Under the pieces are notes generated by a model that did not search any database, was not told the DNA's origin, and worked only from the letters and a program-made list of their open reading frames with translations. Both the position numbers and the translations under genes were made by a program. Source: Pisaster brevispinus (lineage: Eukaryota > Echinodermata > Asteroidea > Forcipulatida > Asteriidae). From it: DNA of 64,000 bases. The DNA lies in the NCBI GenBank assembly GCA_023634235.1, contig JAMKCF010000004.1:8284702-8348701 (forward strand), read 5' to 3'. Shown here in pieces: positions 48,301 through 61,817 of the stretch. The number at the start of each line of letters is the position of its first letter. Position 1 is the stretch's first letter.

Positions 48301-51300
48301 AAGTAAATAAATAAATAAAATGGAAGTTCGCTTTGCAAAGTGAAAATGACCTTGCCCTTTCAAAGATGAAAACTCCGAGCCTGTTATTGTAGAAGGTCAT
48401 TTTGTAATTGCCTTCTGATGGAATCGAAATCACCTCTCCCCTTTTAACAATGCAATGCTACTTTTGTCATGTCATTGTCATACAGAAGCAGACGAGGTCG
48501 AAACGAAAACCACAGCAGGAGGGGCTAAGGGGCCAAGTCTATGCTGCTCATCCACTCATTCCAAAGTCATCTCCGTCACATTCTTGTCATCGTTACTCCT
48601 TTTCCTTTATGACGGACTACAGGTTTGCACGTGGAATGTGAATTAAATTGCCATGTACTCCCGGCCCTCACCATCTGACCCCAGAGGCAGTCATCAACAT
48701 CCTATTAACCACATCAATTTCCACTAAAATGGATTTAGAATTTCAAAGGGGGCTACAAAAATTAATTTCCAAAGTACAGGATAGATTGGTGTTGTTGGGT
48801 ACATGCTCTGTAGATTTCTCCTGAACTGTATTTACATTGGTATAACTCAGTGATTTTCAAATCAGCAGGGTCATGTGCATAAAAGCACCTTTGAAGTACT
48901 AAAGGTGGACTGAGATCAAATCTATTGAAGCTAAACCAAGCAGGGCAGTCAACAGGTTTTTTTGTGAGTGAAAGAAGGGAGAAAGTACTGTCATGGATCA
49001 CAATGAGCTTGGGTCAGTGTCAGTAAAACAAGGGTGAACAGATTTAGGGTTGGGGCTATTTGACACAAAAAGGTTCACCAATAATAAGGATTTTTCTGGC
49101 CTGAAAAAGTTGACAGGTCAATGAAGGATGAAAGTTATGAACGACACGGTGACATGGCCGACTTAATTGATTCTTTGCAGGCAGCTTATGGAGGTTTCAT
49201 CTTTGCCTACGCTATGAAGAACCAAGCCATTAAGCTATCGGCTACGGACAGTGCATATATCACATCTGTCTACTGGGGAAGCTTTGCCCTAGGCAGGCTA
49301 GTGTCCATCCCTATATCTACTAAGCTTAGCCCAGGAGCTATGCTTATGTGTAATCTGGTGAGTGGGGGGGGGGGGGGGGGGGGGGAGGGGAGAAGGGAGG
49401 GGACTTGTTTGCATCACTACCTATCAACAATTTCACATGAATAGTACAATGCACTTTCATCTCAACCTTTGATGAAATCATCATCATCATCATGTCTGTC
49501 GCTATCTAGCATTGCCAGACGTCGAATTGCCAGAACCTTGGTTCAATATTCTTTCTTTTTTCATGCTTTCTTGTAACCACCAGCAGTTCATTGTTCATTG
49601 CTCAGTACCCTGCTTTCCAATGTTGATTTTCACTGCCTCTAAAAGTTTGCGATGAAAACCAGCTCAAGATTAAAAAACAAACAAACTGTCCAAAAGATGG
49701 CACTCGCAAGAAAAAGAATGACATTTCCACTGCAGTATGAGTTACACAAAGTTGCATCTTGTTATACAAGATATATGGAAATATCTTTGAAATAAAAGAC
49801 CTATCTGTTTACATAGCACAATGTAATGGTTTACAAGCTGCTGTGGCATAATCTGCAGCCAGCCATGCAGGAAAACACTGGGGGCAAACCCCTTCTCTTG
49901 TCATGACAAGTGAACTGGGTTCTTATAGTGCATTACACAACACATGGCACCTACTGCTTTATGTCTCATCAGAAATATGAAGCAATAATGGTTATGTGTC
50001 TTGCTTAAGGACGCAAGTGTCAAGACCTGGACTCAAACCCACACTCTGATCCCAAAACACTCCAGTACGTTTGACCGCTCAGCCATGACATGCCACGTGG
50101 GGGTCAATGGTCATCATTCTTTGAAGGTTTTTTGGGGGCGCAGATGTCAACAAAAAGTATATTGAAAGTATATTTTATAAATGAAGCATTACAGTTGAAA
50201 CTTAATATATGTATATCAGAATAACCAGAGCTTGAAATGTGCACTGGCCTGCATGCTTGTGTCCAGTAGTTTTAGCAGTGGGGCAGTTACCTGAATACTG
50301 AACAAATCCAGTAATTCACTATTCTTCTAAATACACATTTTATGATGTACTTAAGCTTTTCTAGACCAAACCTAGTGAGATTTGTGGAGACACCTTGAAA
50401 TTCTATATTGAGCTTTGGTGGCTCTGAGAAGAGCCAGTGGTTTAACAACTCGTGCTCTGATCGTTTTCAGGAGAAAGACGATCAGAGCACACTGATTGAA
50501 ATGTTGAGTTGTTAAACCACTGGTTCTTCTCACTCCTGAAGACGATGACAGCACAAGTTGTTGAACCAGCCGTCGATTTCACCAAACTCTTCCTAACTTA
50601 GGATTAATCTTAGGACTTAGGACGAGTCCCAGCCTTGCACTGTAACATGTAAACCTTAAGATTAATCCTAAGTTAGGACTAGTTACTCGTCCTAACTCGA
50701 GATAGGATTAATCCTAGCATTTCGTGAAATCGGCTGCAGCACCTGTTTTCAGAACCACCACAGCTCGATGAGAAATTGATGTGCATGATGTCTCCACAAA
50801 CCTCACTAGACCGTATTCCCACCATGCAAAGTTTCAAATCCTATTTAGACCAAAGCTCCTAAAAGTTCAGGAAGGGACGAATATACACAATTGTTTAAAA
50901 AAATATATTAAAAAAACATCAAAGGAAAGGAAATATCTTGTAAAACTGTTATTTGTTCCAGGGAAAGGTCTCAGCTGCGAAACCTCTAGATAAGTGAAGA
51001 TTATTCTTCTTGAAGACTAGAAGTCTATATAACTTCATCTATTAAAAGATGACTTAATACTTTGAGTTGAATGTCATCCAATTTGTTATTTTCTCATCAA
51101 AACATTTTCTTGCAAGTTCCAATTCCTTGACTTGCATTTGTGAAATGTTAGAGGTGGTGGGTTTCATTTTCCAACCATATTTGGCTCGGTGTAGACTATT
51201 GCAATATCATGTAACGTATCCGGTAATCTCTCCCCAAGGCAAAATCTTACATCTTAATCACATTTAGCCATCTCGAACCTTCATATTCAAATCTGATAAG

Positions 51301-54300
51301 TCCACCCAAGCTCAGTTTATCTGAGTTTTCTTCATCTCCAGATCCTTGTAACTCCACGAATTATGGCGACATTTTTATTTGCATACTTGGCAAAAACAGT
51401 GCTTTCTTTTTTTTTGCGTTGGCGTACTTGAAGATGCATTCTGCAGGCATGATATTCTTCCTACTTAGATCTGATTTTTTTTTTTTTTTTTTTTTTTATT
51501 GGGGGGGGGGGGGAAAACTGAAAAAAATGTTGATTAAATTGCCCTGAAATGTCTATTAAATCCTACACCAAGTGTACTTGTAAGTCAGCTCTCGTACTTT
51601 AAATGTCATTAATGTCATGCTTAATTCTGCATGATTCAAGAGTTGCAGCAGAGAATCCGTCTTTACAATGCTGAGCTTGGGAGTATTATAACAGAAAAAC
51701 AGATTTATTTGACAAGTCTACTGCAAGTTAGCACTCCTACCCATTTATTTGAATCTTTTCATTTGTTCAGAAGGCTAAAAAGTCAAGTAATAAACTGCTT
51801 GGAAATCTGACTTGGTAAATTTTAACTCAATTTTGGGTGAACACAATTTTGTTTAATACTAGAACTGGATTTGAATCTGCGACCTTCGGATGAGGATGCC
51901 GGTGCTATACCCACTGTGCTATCTAGCCCTATTTGTTGGCAGTCTCCCTACTATGTATATATCTTTGTTCAGGGTGCAAGTCAAAGGGATCACACCCACT
52001 TAGGATTTCAACCTGGGAAGGGACAGTGCAGGGATCACCTTAACGGGATGTGACTTTTTATTTCACATATCAAGAAATAAACCGCAAGGGAAACAGCCAT
52101 GGTAAATTGGAGACCGCTTACATAGAGGGCTAGATGGCTCAGTTGGTAGAGCTCCGGCATGTTAATCCAGTGGCCAGGTTCACATCCAGTTCTAGTAATG
52201 TTTTCTTTGTTCCCCCCAAAATTGAAGCTATAAATTAATGTTCCCATTACAAAAATGTCATCAAGGTGGATGGGGCTGATTGTTTTGGTCAAATATGGAC
52301 AATACTTTCATTAAGAAAGCCATTGCATAATTTAGAAGATTAATTTACAAGATTTTGTCTAGGGATGTTTGAGACCCACTCCAGCACAACCAAACTTCTC
52401 AGCATTTTTCATAGTGCATAGTCAAAAACGTCACAAATTTTGTCAAAATTTGGGGTTTTGTCAGAGCCAGTCACATTCAGTGTTTGTCTGATGTACATGT
52501 ATATAAATGTATATACTATAAATGGATATGTTTGTGTTTGTTCTTGTTTATGCCTCTGACGAAGGTCCGGTCTGGATCGAAAGCTATATAAGGCCATCTC
52601 CCCTACTAATTTTATATAAATGTGTATATATATCAACATAAGAAATACTATAAATAGTAAACTTGCTGTTACAACCACGTGTAAAAATCTCTTTTGGAGG
52701 AGTGTTGGCTCTGAAAAGAGTCGGTTGGGTCTCAGACGAAATCAGACTGATGTTGTCTGATGTCTCATGTTCAGTCTAATTTTTACAGTCTAAGGTTGTA
52801 CCTGCAAGTTTACTATATATAGTTTTTGTTTGTTTGGTTTTTTTCCCACACCAAGCAAAGCTTAAAACACCACATATAGATCAACATATTGACATCTGAT
52901 TCTTTGCAGCTTGGCTGTTTTGGTGCGCTGACTCTATTGTTGTCTATGCGTGATAACTACGTAGTGGTCTACATTGCCTCAAGCATCTTCGGTTTATCCT
53001 TGAGTAGTGTGTACCCTACAGTCATTGCTCTTGCTGAACAGTACATTCACATGTCAGGTAGACACTTTTGTTATCTAGTCAGTGATTTGATAGAAACTAA
53101 ATACGGTATTGTAGGCCATCCCCAATGCCCTGTCCACACAACAAAGCCAATTCCAAGGAAATCAAATCCCAGGGAAGCATCGGCACTTTACAAAATTTTC
53201 CTGAAAAATTGAGCACTCTGTATGCTAACCCCAGCATTATCTGGCTTATTCCTATACTCTCAAGCGGGATAGCTATTTTCCAGCACAAATCTATTTCCCT
53301 GGAGTTTTTCAGGGTTAGCAATTCAAATTTGAGAAGATCAACCATGTTTTCCAGTGAATTTCCGAAACAAAATTGTCGATTGTGGAAAGGTCTTTAGATA
53401 CGGTGGTACATGTATGTCTGGCCAGAGTATCTCTGGGTTCAGGTTTACAGGTTTGGGACAACAAGATTAAGATTGAAAATAAAATTGTTCACAGATTTCC
53501 TCGTATCTTATAGTGGAAAGATTGTTATGGTAGAGGACTTCCTTTGAAATTTCTGTGCCTGAAATGCTATACATTTTAGAAAGGAGTAAAAACAATAAGT
53601 TTTGATTTTGCGAGTCCGAAACCTGGGCCCAATTTCATAGAGCTGCTTAAGTAGAAAATATTGCAAACAAATTTCTGCTTAGCAAAATGAGCTGAACACT
53701 AGTCACAAGTTGTACTTGCGACCTGGTAGTTTGGCTGGTAACCTAATTCTGGTGAGCATAATTTTGTTGTGCTTAGCTACTTTCTGCGCTTAAGCAGTTC
53801 TATGAAATTAGGCCCTTATGTTTAAAAACAGTGAAAACATAAGTTTGTTTGGTCCCCCCCCCCCACTATTTTCTTGTGACTTTGATGGCAAACTAACAAA
53901 CAATTTTCACAGGTTTGTGACTTGCGTATATTTGGTCGCACTTACATGTAAGTGCAGATACTGGTCTTTGACAATTACCAATGATTTGTGCGCGCTTTAA
54001 ATTTTAATATTGATTACATTTTTTTGTAATTTCTCACTTTGTTCAAATTTTTAACATACTCTACAAATTTCTTTTGGTCCTTTCAAAGTTTATTCTATCT
54101 ACCATATATCTTGTCTATTGGAAGGTAATGAATACATAACATACTGAAATTATGGAATGCTTTCCTTGAAATGCTTGACAACAGAATGAGAAAAACAAGG
54201 TGTTTTTCTTTCCCCCCCCCCCAATTTTGTTGGTGGTTTGAAAACATTATCTCTGAAAGGATATGCAGACAAATTGACAAATGCAGCTGTAGTCAGACTG

Positions 54301-57300
54301 TGTCAATATTAGCAGAGAGACGTCAAATATTAACAACAGCTGTGTTAGCTACAAAGTTAATACTTTAAAGTTGTCACGTTTGCTAAACATGCCTTGCGTG
54401 GGTGTTGCATGACCATTTTGTTTCACATCAAAAGATAACGGTAAAGAAAAAAAATGTAATTGCCGGTAATCAGAGATCGGGTCCCTTTTTGCAGCTGTTA
54501 TATCTTTCTGGTAATTAGACTAAGGAATCTTCATAAGCAAGTAGCTCTGGCACCGGTAGACCTCAGAGAAGATAAGGAAGAATTTTTGTTTTTAGATGTT
54601 CGAGGAAAACCCCAAATGGGAAGACCCATGCAACCAGAGACGACTAAAAACCCAATCCACATCCACAGAGCTGATTGGCAGGGGAAAAAAAACACTGAAC
54701 CTGCATTTCCAACCAAGTTGTTTTGGCAAAACATAAACATATTCTGAAGTTTTGAACAACATTTTTTTTTAACAGCATTTTTGTTAATTTAGCCGTTTTA
54801 TTTGCATTACTTACACATACAAGCTTTTTAGTTCAGATGGAACAAACATATGGTATGACTTTTTATAGCTATGTTGAAGTTTTCATTCTGCTCTTTTTTT
54901 ACAAGAATGATATTCATGAATTTTCAAATACAGCATTTCATTAAAATAATATAAAAAGCTAAATGGCGGCTCTCTTTGCGTTACGTACTTTGTATGAAGG
55001 AATCACTACTGTTGGTTGTCAAGGATGCGGGGTAAAGACCAGGGCTAATATGGCAGCAATAAGCTCTCTAAAGTTCTAGGTTTTTCTGTATAGTCATGAA
55101 TATTCATTCACTCGTATTTATTCAAGGGTTGAACAACTATGAGCGACTAGATATTCACAACCTACAGAAAAACCTTGAACTTAAAAGAGCTTATTGCTGC
55201 CATTTTGGCCCTTGTCTTTACCCCGGTACCCTTTTGAAATAATATTCCATGTCTAATTCGTCCATTGAAATCCGCCCAGTCTGCAGATAACGTGGCCTTG
55301 CCCTTTGAGGGTTGAAGATCCATTGAGGTTCGTGATTTTCTAAAGACGAATCCTTGGAGTGCTTGTGTTGTTCTCTCATGAGTGACTTTTTTTAAACTGC
55401 ATGGGTTTTATTGGCAGGATTTGTAACAAGCTGTGTTGTGATTGGAGCAGCCACTGGGGAGATGGCATTTCCTGTCTTAGTTGGAAGGGTGAGTTGACGA
55501 TTATTGAGCAGACTTGCAGCTCCCTTTAATGCATTACCAATATTTTATATATTGGTTGTCAGTTTCTTATCAATGTGTTTTCAATATTGGATCAGTGTGT
55601 TGTCAATGTCATATCAATGTTTTGTCAATATCTGACTAATGTGTTATTGATATCTTAGCAGTGTGCTATCAATATCTTATCAACGTGCTGTCAATATCTT
55701 GTTTATGTGCTATCAATATCTGACTAATGTGCTATCAATATCTTATCAATGTGTTATCAATATCCTATTAATGTGCTATCAATATATGCTATTAATGTGC
55801 TACTAATATCTTATTCATGTGCTATCAATATCTTATCAATGTGCTATCAATATCTTATCAATGTGCTATCAATATCTTATTAATGATATGTCAACATCTT
55901 GTTGTTAACACATCTCTTGTTGTTAACACATAGTATTCATGACCTATGATCTCATTATTGTGTTTTTTTTAAGTTTTTTTTATTTATTTAAAACCATATT
56001 TAACGAGGGTGACCCATCCAGCACAGCTGATTATTTGGGGCCCTCAAAATCTTATCAACGTGCTAGGTGTTGTCAACATCTTATCAACGAGCTGTCAAAA
56101 CATATCAATGTGTTTTCAACACTATTCATGACCTATGGATGTATTATTAAAACAAGAACCAATTATTCCGCTGTCAACACCTTACATTGTGTTGTTTTGT
56201 CAGTGGAGCATTTTAATCAATAAGATATTTGATAGCACATTCGCAGGTACATATTCATGGCCTGTGAATGTGCTATCAATATCTTATTGATTGAAATGCT
56301 CTTCTGACAAAACACAGTTTTGCATCCCAGGGCAAATATTTCAGCAACCCCTGAACACCACTGCATTTATTGACTGAGCTGGCGTGTGACCTTAAGATTA
56401 TCATGACTACCCCCCCCCCCCCCCCCGGTATTAACAATTGTTATCACAGGAAAAAAGTTTAACCACCACCCCCCCCCTCCCCCCACCTCTTTCCTGAAGT
56501 CAAATTCAAGCTGGCATCATCAAATGTTGGAGTAGACTTGGTTTCAATATTTGTTCTGTTTTATTGACTGTGTTTTCTTTCCAAACCAATTTGCAGTATG
56601 AGAATGCAGGTGTTTCCTTAGGGAGTAGTCGGTTGGTGAAGCTGTTCAACTTCCCACATCAACTAATATTTGTCACCCAGTTTTGATGGGGGGGGGGGGG
56701 AGGGGACCTGAATAAATAATGGTTAGGCAATATTAGTGTGTACTGTTGTTTCAAACAGATGGCATGGATCAAAATTGATATTTAATCCAATGTTTATTCA
56801 ATAATACGATTACAAAAACGTATAAATCAATAAACTACCTTTTGTAAAGCCATTCTCGTGCAAGAGGGGCATTTTATCATTTTGTATTTCTTGTGAATTA
56901 GTCCCATTTTGATGCCCACCTGTCAATTTTGTGACACAAATTATTATGACTTAAATCTTTATCTTTCTTTTATTTATCTTCTCGCTTTAAATTTGTTTTT
57001 TCAATTTTTCCGTGTACTTTTAATGCTTGTAAAAATGTCAGTTTAAAATATAGTATGTTTTGAAATAAACTATTTGCTGAATTTATTTTGATATATTGAA
57101 ATCCTCTGAGGTGAAAAAAAAAACAACGTTATTTTGTTTTTCTTGGGCAGGTTTTCTTTCCCATACAGCCTTACATCTTTCTTATATTCTGTGAGATTGT
57201 AAGCATCATTGGCATCATTGTTCTGGTCATGCTGTTTCTCTTCGGCTACTTTCCCAAGACACTTCCAGGTAAGGACGTGCTCGTTGCCGTTAACATCTTT

Positions 57301-60300
57301 TGGTATCACAGTGAAGATACCCTTGTTTATCAATGGTTAATTTACGTTAAAATATGATTGCAAACTGCAAACCAACTAATGTGACTGTTCTTGTAAATGC
57401 AAATTGCTACCGTAGTGAGTGGGTTAGGAAAATAAGAAATGTGTGAGTTAGATTTGAATAATATCCCGTACAATGACTTACTTAGTCACAAGTAACCGCT
57501 TAAATTTGAATTCCTGGGGTTTCACAGTTTTGTACAACCACACCCAAAACACAGATCTTCACCATTGAGTTAGATAATGTATGAAGCACAATATATATTA
57601 TAAACTTTAAAAACTTATAAACAGACAAAGATATTGATAACACTAACATTAGGGATAGGTACATGTAGCTCAGTTGGAGGAGCGCCGGTATGTCAACCTG
57701 GAGGTGGATGGTTTAAGTCTCCCTCTAGTCAATTTTTTCTTTTTTTTTGAATCCTGAATTGTAAAATTAAAACCCAACCCCAATTATGTGAACTCTGTTG
57801 GTACAGACAACGACTTATATGACCCTGTTAGGATAGGTAAGTCATAAGCGTTCATTCTACCCACATTTACAGCGTTCTAGTTTGAAGTTTTACCGAACAC
57901 TATTAACAGTAAAAAAATCCCCTTAGAAATAAGATGGAGTTTGTAGTGTTTGCGGTGTAGATCAAATATCAGTTTCCGTCTGGCAGATGGTGGGTGGGGG
58001 GGGGGGGGGGGGCCTTTCAGACTGTCCATCCACAATCAGACTAAATGTACAAGTTTACAATTAACCTGTGAAATGAATGTGTTTAGAGATACAGTACAGC
58101 TCCTCTGTAGACCAATCCATCAGGGATGTTCTGTTCTAGTCATTTTCAGCCATTGCTGAGACACAACTACATTTTGTGTGTTCATGTGTGTGTTTTTTTT
58201 TTAACACATCCGGGGCATCGCTGACCAATGATGTTGGCGCAACTACAAAAATCGTCATGCAAATGATGTGGTTTGTGTGTGTGTGTGAAGAGTGATGTGT
58301 ACCTTTTAACAAAAACCAACACAGTTGAATTGTTTGTTTCGGTGCGTGTTTGAGGTTTGTGAGTTTGACTTTCTGACAAGATTGACTAACCTTGCAGTGC
58401 CCATGTAGCTGATATGTATCCCAAACTGGTTCATGGCCGGAAAGACTCTTAATGATCCGGTCGGAAAGCCATGCCAGAGTGGCTTAGATGCAGGGGGTAA
58501 ATAGGTCTAAAGGAAGCAAACATAAGACAGATGAGAACATGGCCTCCAAAGGAGATTAATAGAGAAGACTGTGTTAACCTTCTTAGATGTTTGAAGTGGA
58601 CGATAACATCACGCCAGATGTGGGATGTAACCAAGGCTGGCTCACCCACACACATGACAAACTGAAAAGGGTCTGTCTTTATATAGAAATAAAATGTGTG
58701 GAGATGGAAGAGCATGCATGAGTAAAGCTCTAGGTGCAGATTGTTTTGTACAGCTTGTTCTCATGCACCCATACACTCTTGCTTTGCTGGGATGCAGAAC
58801 AAAGAGCCATTCCAACAGCTTTTTTCCCCCACATACTGCATCTGGAATTCCTTACTTGGTGTATATGTTTCCATCCATCCTACAATCTAGACTGTTTTAA
58901 GAGGAATATCAATTCCTACCTTCAGCTCCCCTGAGTTATTTTCATCTTAAATGTAATCCTGACATTAAATCACATCCATCAGCTAGATTTGCACATTTCC
59001 GGTACATGTGCTGTGTGCCTTAATTGTCCGTGGCAGATGTGTAAGTGTTAAACTTTGAAACAGCATCTGTTATCTGTCAAAATTCATTCATAGCAAAAAA
59101 TTCAATTTTTTAAGCAGTTGAAAATGATACCTGCTGCTCTATAATGCTGAGCGGTTTAGAGCTTCAAATTCAAGTTCTGGTGGTTAAGTCATCGGGATGT
59201 TGGTTCAAATCTCGGTCATGACACTTGCGGCCTTGAGCAAAATCCCCCCCCCCCAAAAAAAAATATATATATATAAAAAAATATAAAATTAGTAGGGGAG
59301 ATGGCCTTAGCTTTCGATCCAATCCGGACCTTCGTCAGAGGCATAAACAAGAACAAACACAAACATATCCATTTATAGCAAAAAGAGGAGCAATGAATTA
59401 AGGGAGAGTATCCAGAAAAAAGCGGGAAATTATAGCCAATCAGAGTTGTAAATTTACTGTCTAAGAACCAATAAGAGTGAAGAGGTGAGAACAAAGGATG
59501 GTCAGTGTCAAAGGCTGGATCACTGGACCATAAAGGTGGTACTGCATTGTAGGTATTACAATGCGGGAAGCATGAAAGGGTAGGATTAGAGGGCAAGCCA
59601 CATAAGAAAATGCAACTAACAATAGGAGGCAAGATCAAAGTAATTATAAAATAAAAGAATCAGTGTAAGAAGTTAAAACTAAGCAAGAGGAACCTGCAGA
59701 GAGAGCAGGTTATTAATTCCTCCGCAGAGGGAATGGGTTATTGACAGGTTGATTTTTTCAAAACTTTTTGAGAAAAAAAGAAGTGTAGGGAACATGTAAA
59801 TAACAATAACTGTATCTATTTTGTATCAATAAAGTAAGCGAGAGAAAAAGCGTAAAAATAGACTAGTGGAGAGAACTTGTTGTTTGCAGTTATTGTATTT
59901 ATTTTATATCGAAGAAAAAAACAAGCAAGTGTGATGGGAATTTATTTAACACCAGTGTTTACGTTGAGTCCAAAGGGTTGGACTGTCTTGAGTTGGTGAA
60001 TCCAGTGTGATTCTCTGAGTTTGCGGTGTGTGTCGTCACCATTGCAAGCCTCAATCACGATGAGTTCAACATCTTTGACGCTGTGATTACGGCTGTTGAA
60101 GTGGATAGAGACGGGGTACAGTTTCTTGGTCTTTATGGAAGAGACATGGTTTGCAAAGCGAAGACTGAGTTTGGTCTTAGTCTCTCCCACATACTGTAGT
60201 CCACATCTTTTACAGGATATAACATAGACCACATTGGGTGTGCTACATAGGGAGTCGGTCTTGATATTGTAAGAAGAGCCAGTGCTATGACTCTTCACTT

Positions 60301-61785
60301 TAAGTGCAGGTTTGATGTAGAGACAGGTTCTACATTTAGAGCGGGTACACTTGTGACAACCCTGTATCTCTGTTAGTGGTGGTGTTTGGCCTGTACCTGG
60401 GGGGAGTTTGGCCCTGACTAGAATGTCTCCCAGGTTTTTAGGGCGGCGGAAAGCAACCATGGGGTTATCAGGGATTGCTGAGCGCATCCTCTTAGATGAA
60501 TGGAGAATATCCATTCTACCATTGAGGATTGAGGAGAGTTTGGGTAGGTTAGGGTGGTAGGTGGTGACCAGGGCAACTCTATTGGTCGGGACTTTTCTGG
60601 ACCCCTTGTTGGCCAAAAGAGTATGGCGTGGTATACTGAGGGCCTTGTTGATGGCAAGTTGAACCCTGCGTTCGCTGTGACCTCTAGAAACAAGGTGTTT
60701 CCTGAGGTCCGATGAGCGCCTTTTGTATAGGGTATCTGTGGAGCAGATACGCCTTATGCGCAAGGCCTGACTGTAAGCTATTGCCTTCTTACAGTGACTG
60801 GGGTGGCAACTGTTAGAGAGAAGGTACTGGTGGGTGTCAGTGGGTTTGCTGTATACATCCGTAGCAATGCCGCTAGGGGATTTACTGATAGTTACATCTA
60901 GAAAGTTAACACTTGTTAGAGAGTATTCAGTAGTGAACTTTATGGTTGGGTGGAATGAGTTTATATGGTCGATAAACTCAACCAAGCTGTCTTGACTACC
61001 ACACCAGATAGAGAAAATATCATCAATAAATCTCCACCAAACTAGTGGGCGGCTGGGGGCAGAGGACAGAAGTTTTTCCTCTAAGTCAGACATGAAAATG
61101 TTGGCATATGAGGGCGCCATTTTTGTACCCATGGTGGTACCCTGTATCTGTAGAAAATGCCTGTCAGTGAATGAAAAGTTGTTCTTAGTGAGAATATGGC
61201 TGATGAGTTCCTTAACATGTATCACTGAGGGGCGGGATTGTTTGTTGCCCCTGAGGGCAGAGACACATGCACTTATGCCTTCATTATGGGGTATGTTAGT
61301 ATACAGTGATGAAACATCTAAAGTAACCAAAAATGCAGAGTCAGGTATTTGATGTTTGACATCCTCTAGCTTATGGAGGAAGTCTGTGGTGTCCTTTATG
61401 AAGGAAGGGATGCCGGAGACTAGGGGGTTGAGAAAGCTATCTACAAACTCAGAAATGCGCTCTGTAGGGCTACCATTACCAGATACAATGGGTCGGCCTG
61501 GGTTGTTGGGCTTGTGTATCTTAGGCAGAAGGTAGAAGCGTGCTGTACGGGGGTCCTGTGGAAGGAGATAGTTGAAGGTATCTTTGTCGATACCGTTGGC
61601 ATTGTGCATTCTAACCAAGGTGTCACTGATTTGTTTGGAAAATAATTGAGTAGGGTCAGTGTCACATTCAATATAATGATCAGTGTTGCTGAGTTGTCTG
61701 AGGCCCTCAGCTATGTAGTCATGTGTGTTCATGACTACAACTGCGGACCCCTTGTCAGCACGTTTAATCACTATGTCTGGTGATT

Positions 61786-61817
<32 letters not shown>

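Larger units (their letters stand above)
59280..61784 (-). mobile_element. Penelope-like retroelement, 5' truncated
   Basis: Contains the long RT plus GIY-YIG frame (61,771-59,942) and about 660 bp of 3' region ending near 59,280. The 5' end stops inside the reading frame at a TAA next to an (AAT)n microsatellite (61,785-61,812). The N-terminal part and any 5' terminal repeat are therefore missing. It lies antisense in the last intron of the transporter. A short sibling is at 52,480-52,640. Confidence 0.88.

Noticed and set aside
52127..52197. Genuine tRNA gene
   Set aside because: Good A and B boxes, but acceptor and anticodon stems do not pair convincingly and relatives at 51.9 and 57.7 kb mark it as a SINE head.
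52480..52640. 5' terminal repeat of a full plus-strand Penelope-like element
   Set aside because: No RT or nuclease frame follows within the next kilobases; only the 3' region is present.
59216..59638. 140-codon minus-strand frame
   Set aside because: Lies in the non-coding 3' region of the Penelope-like element, across the hammerhead-like fold.
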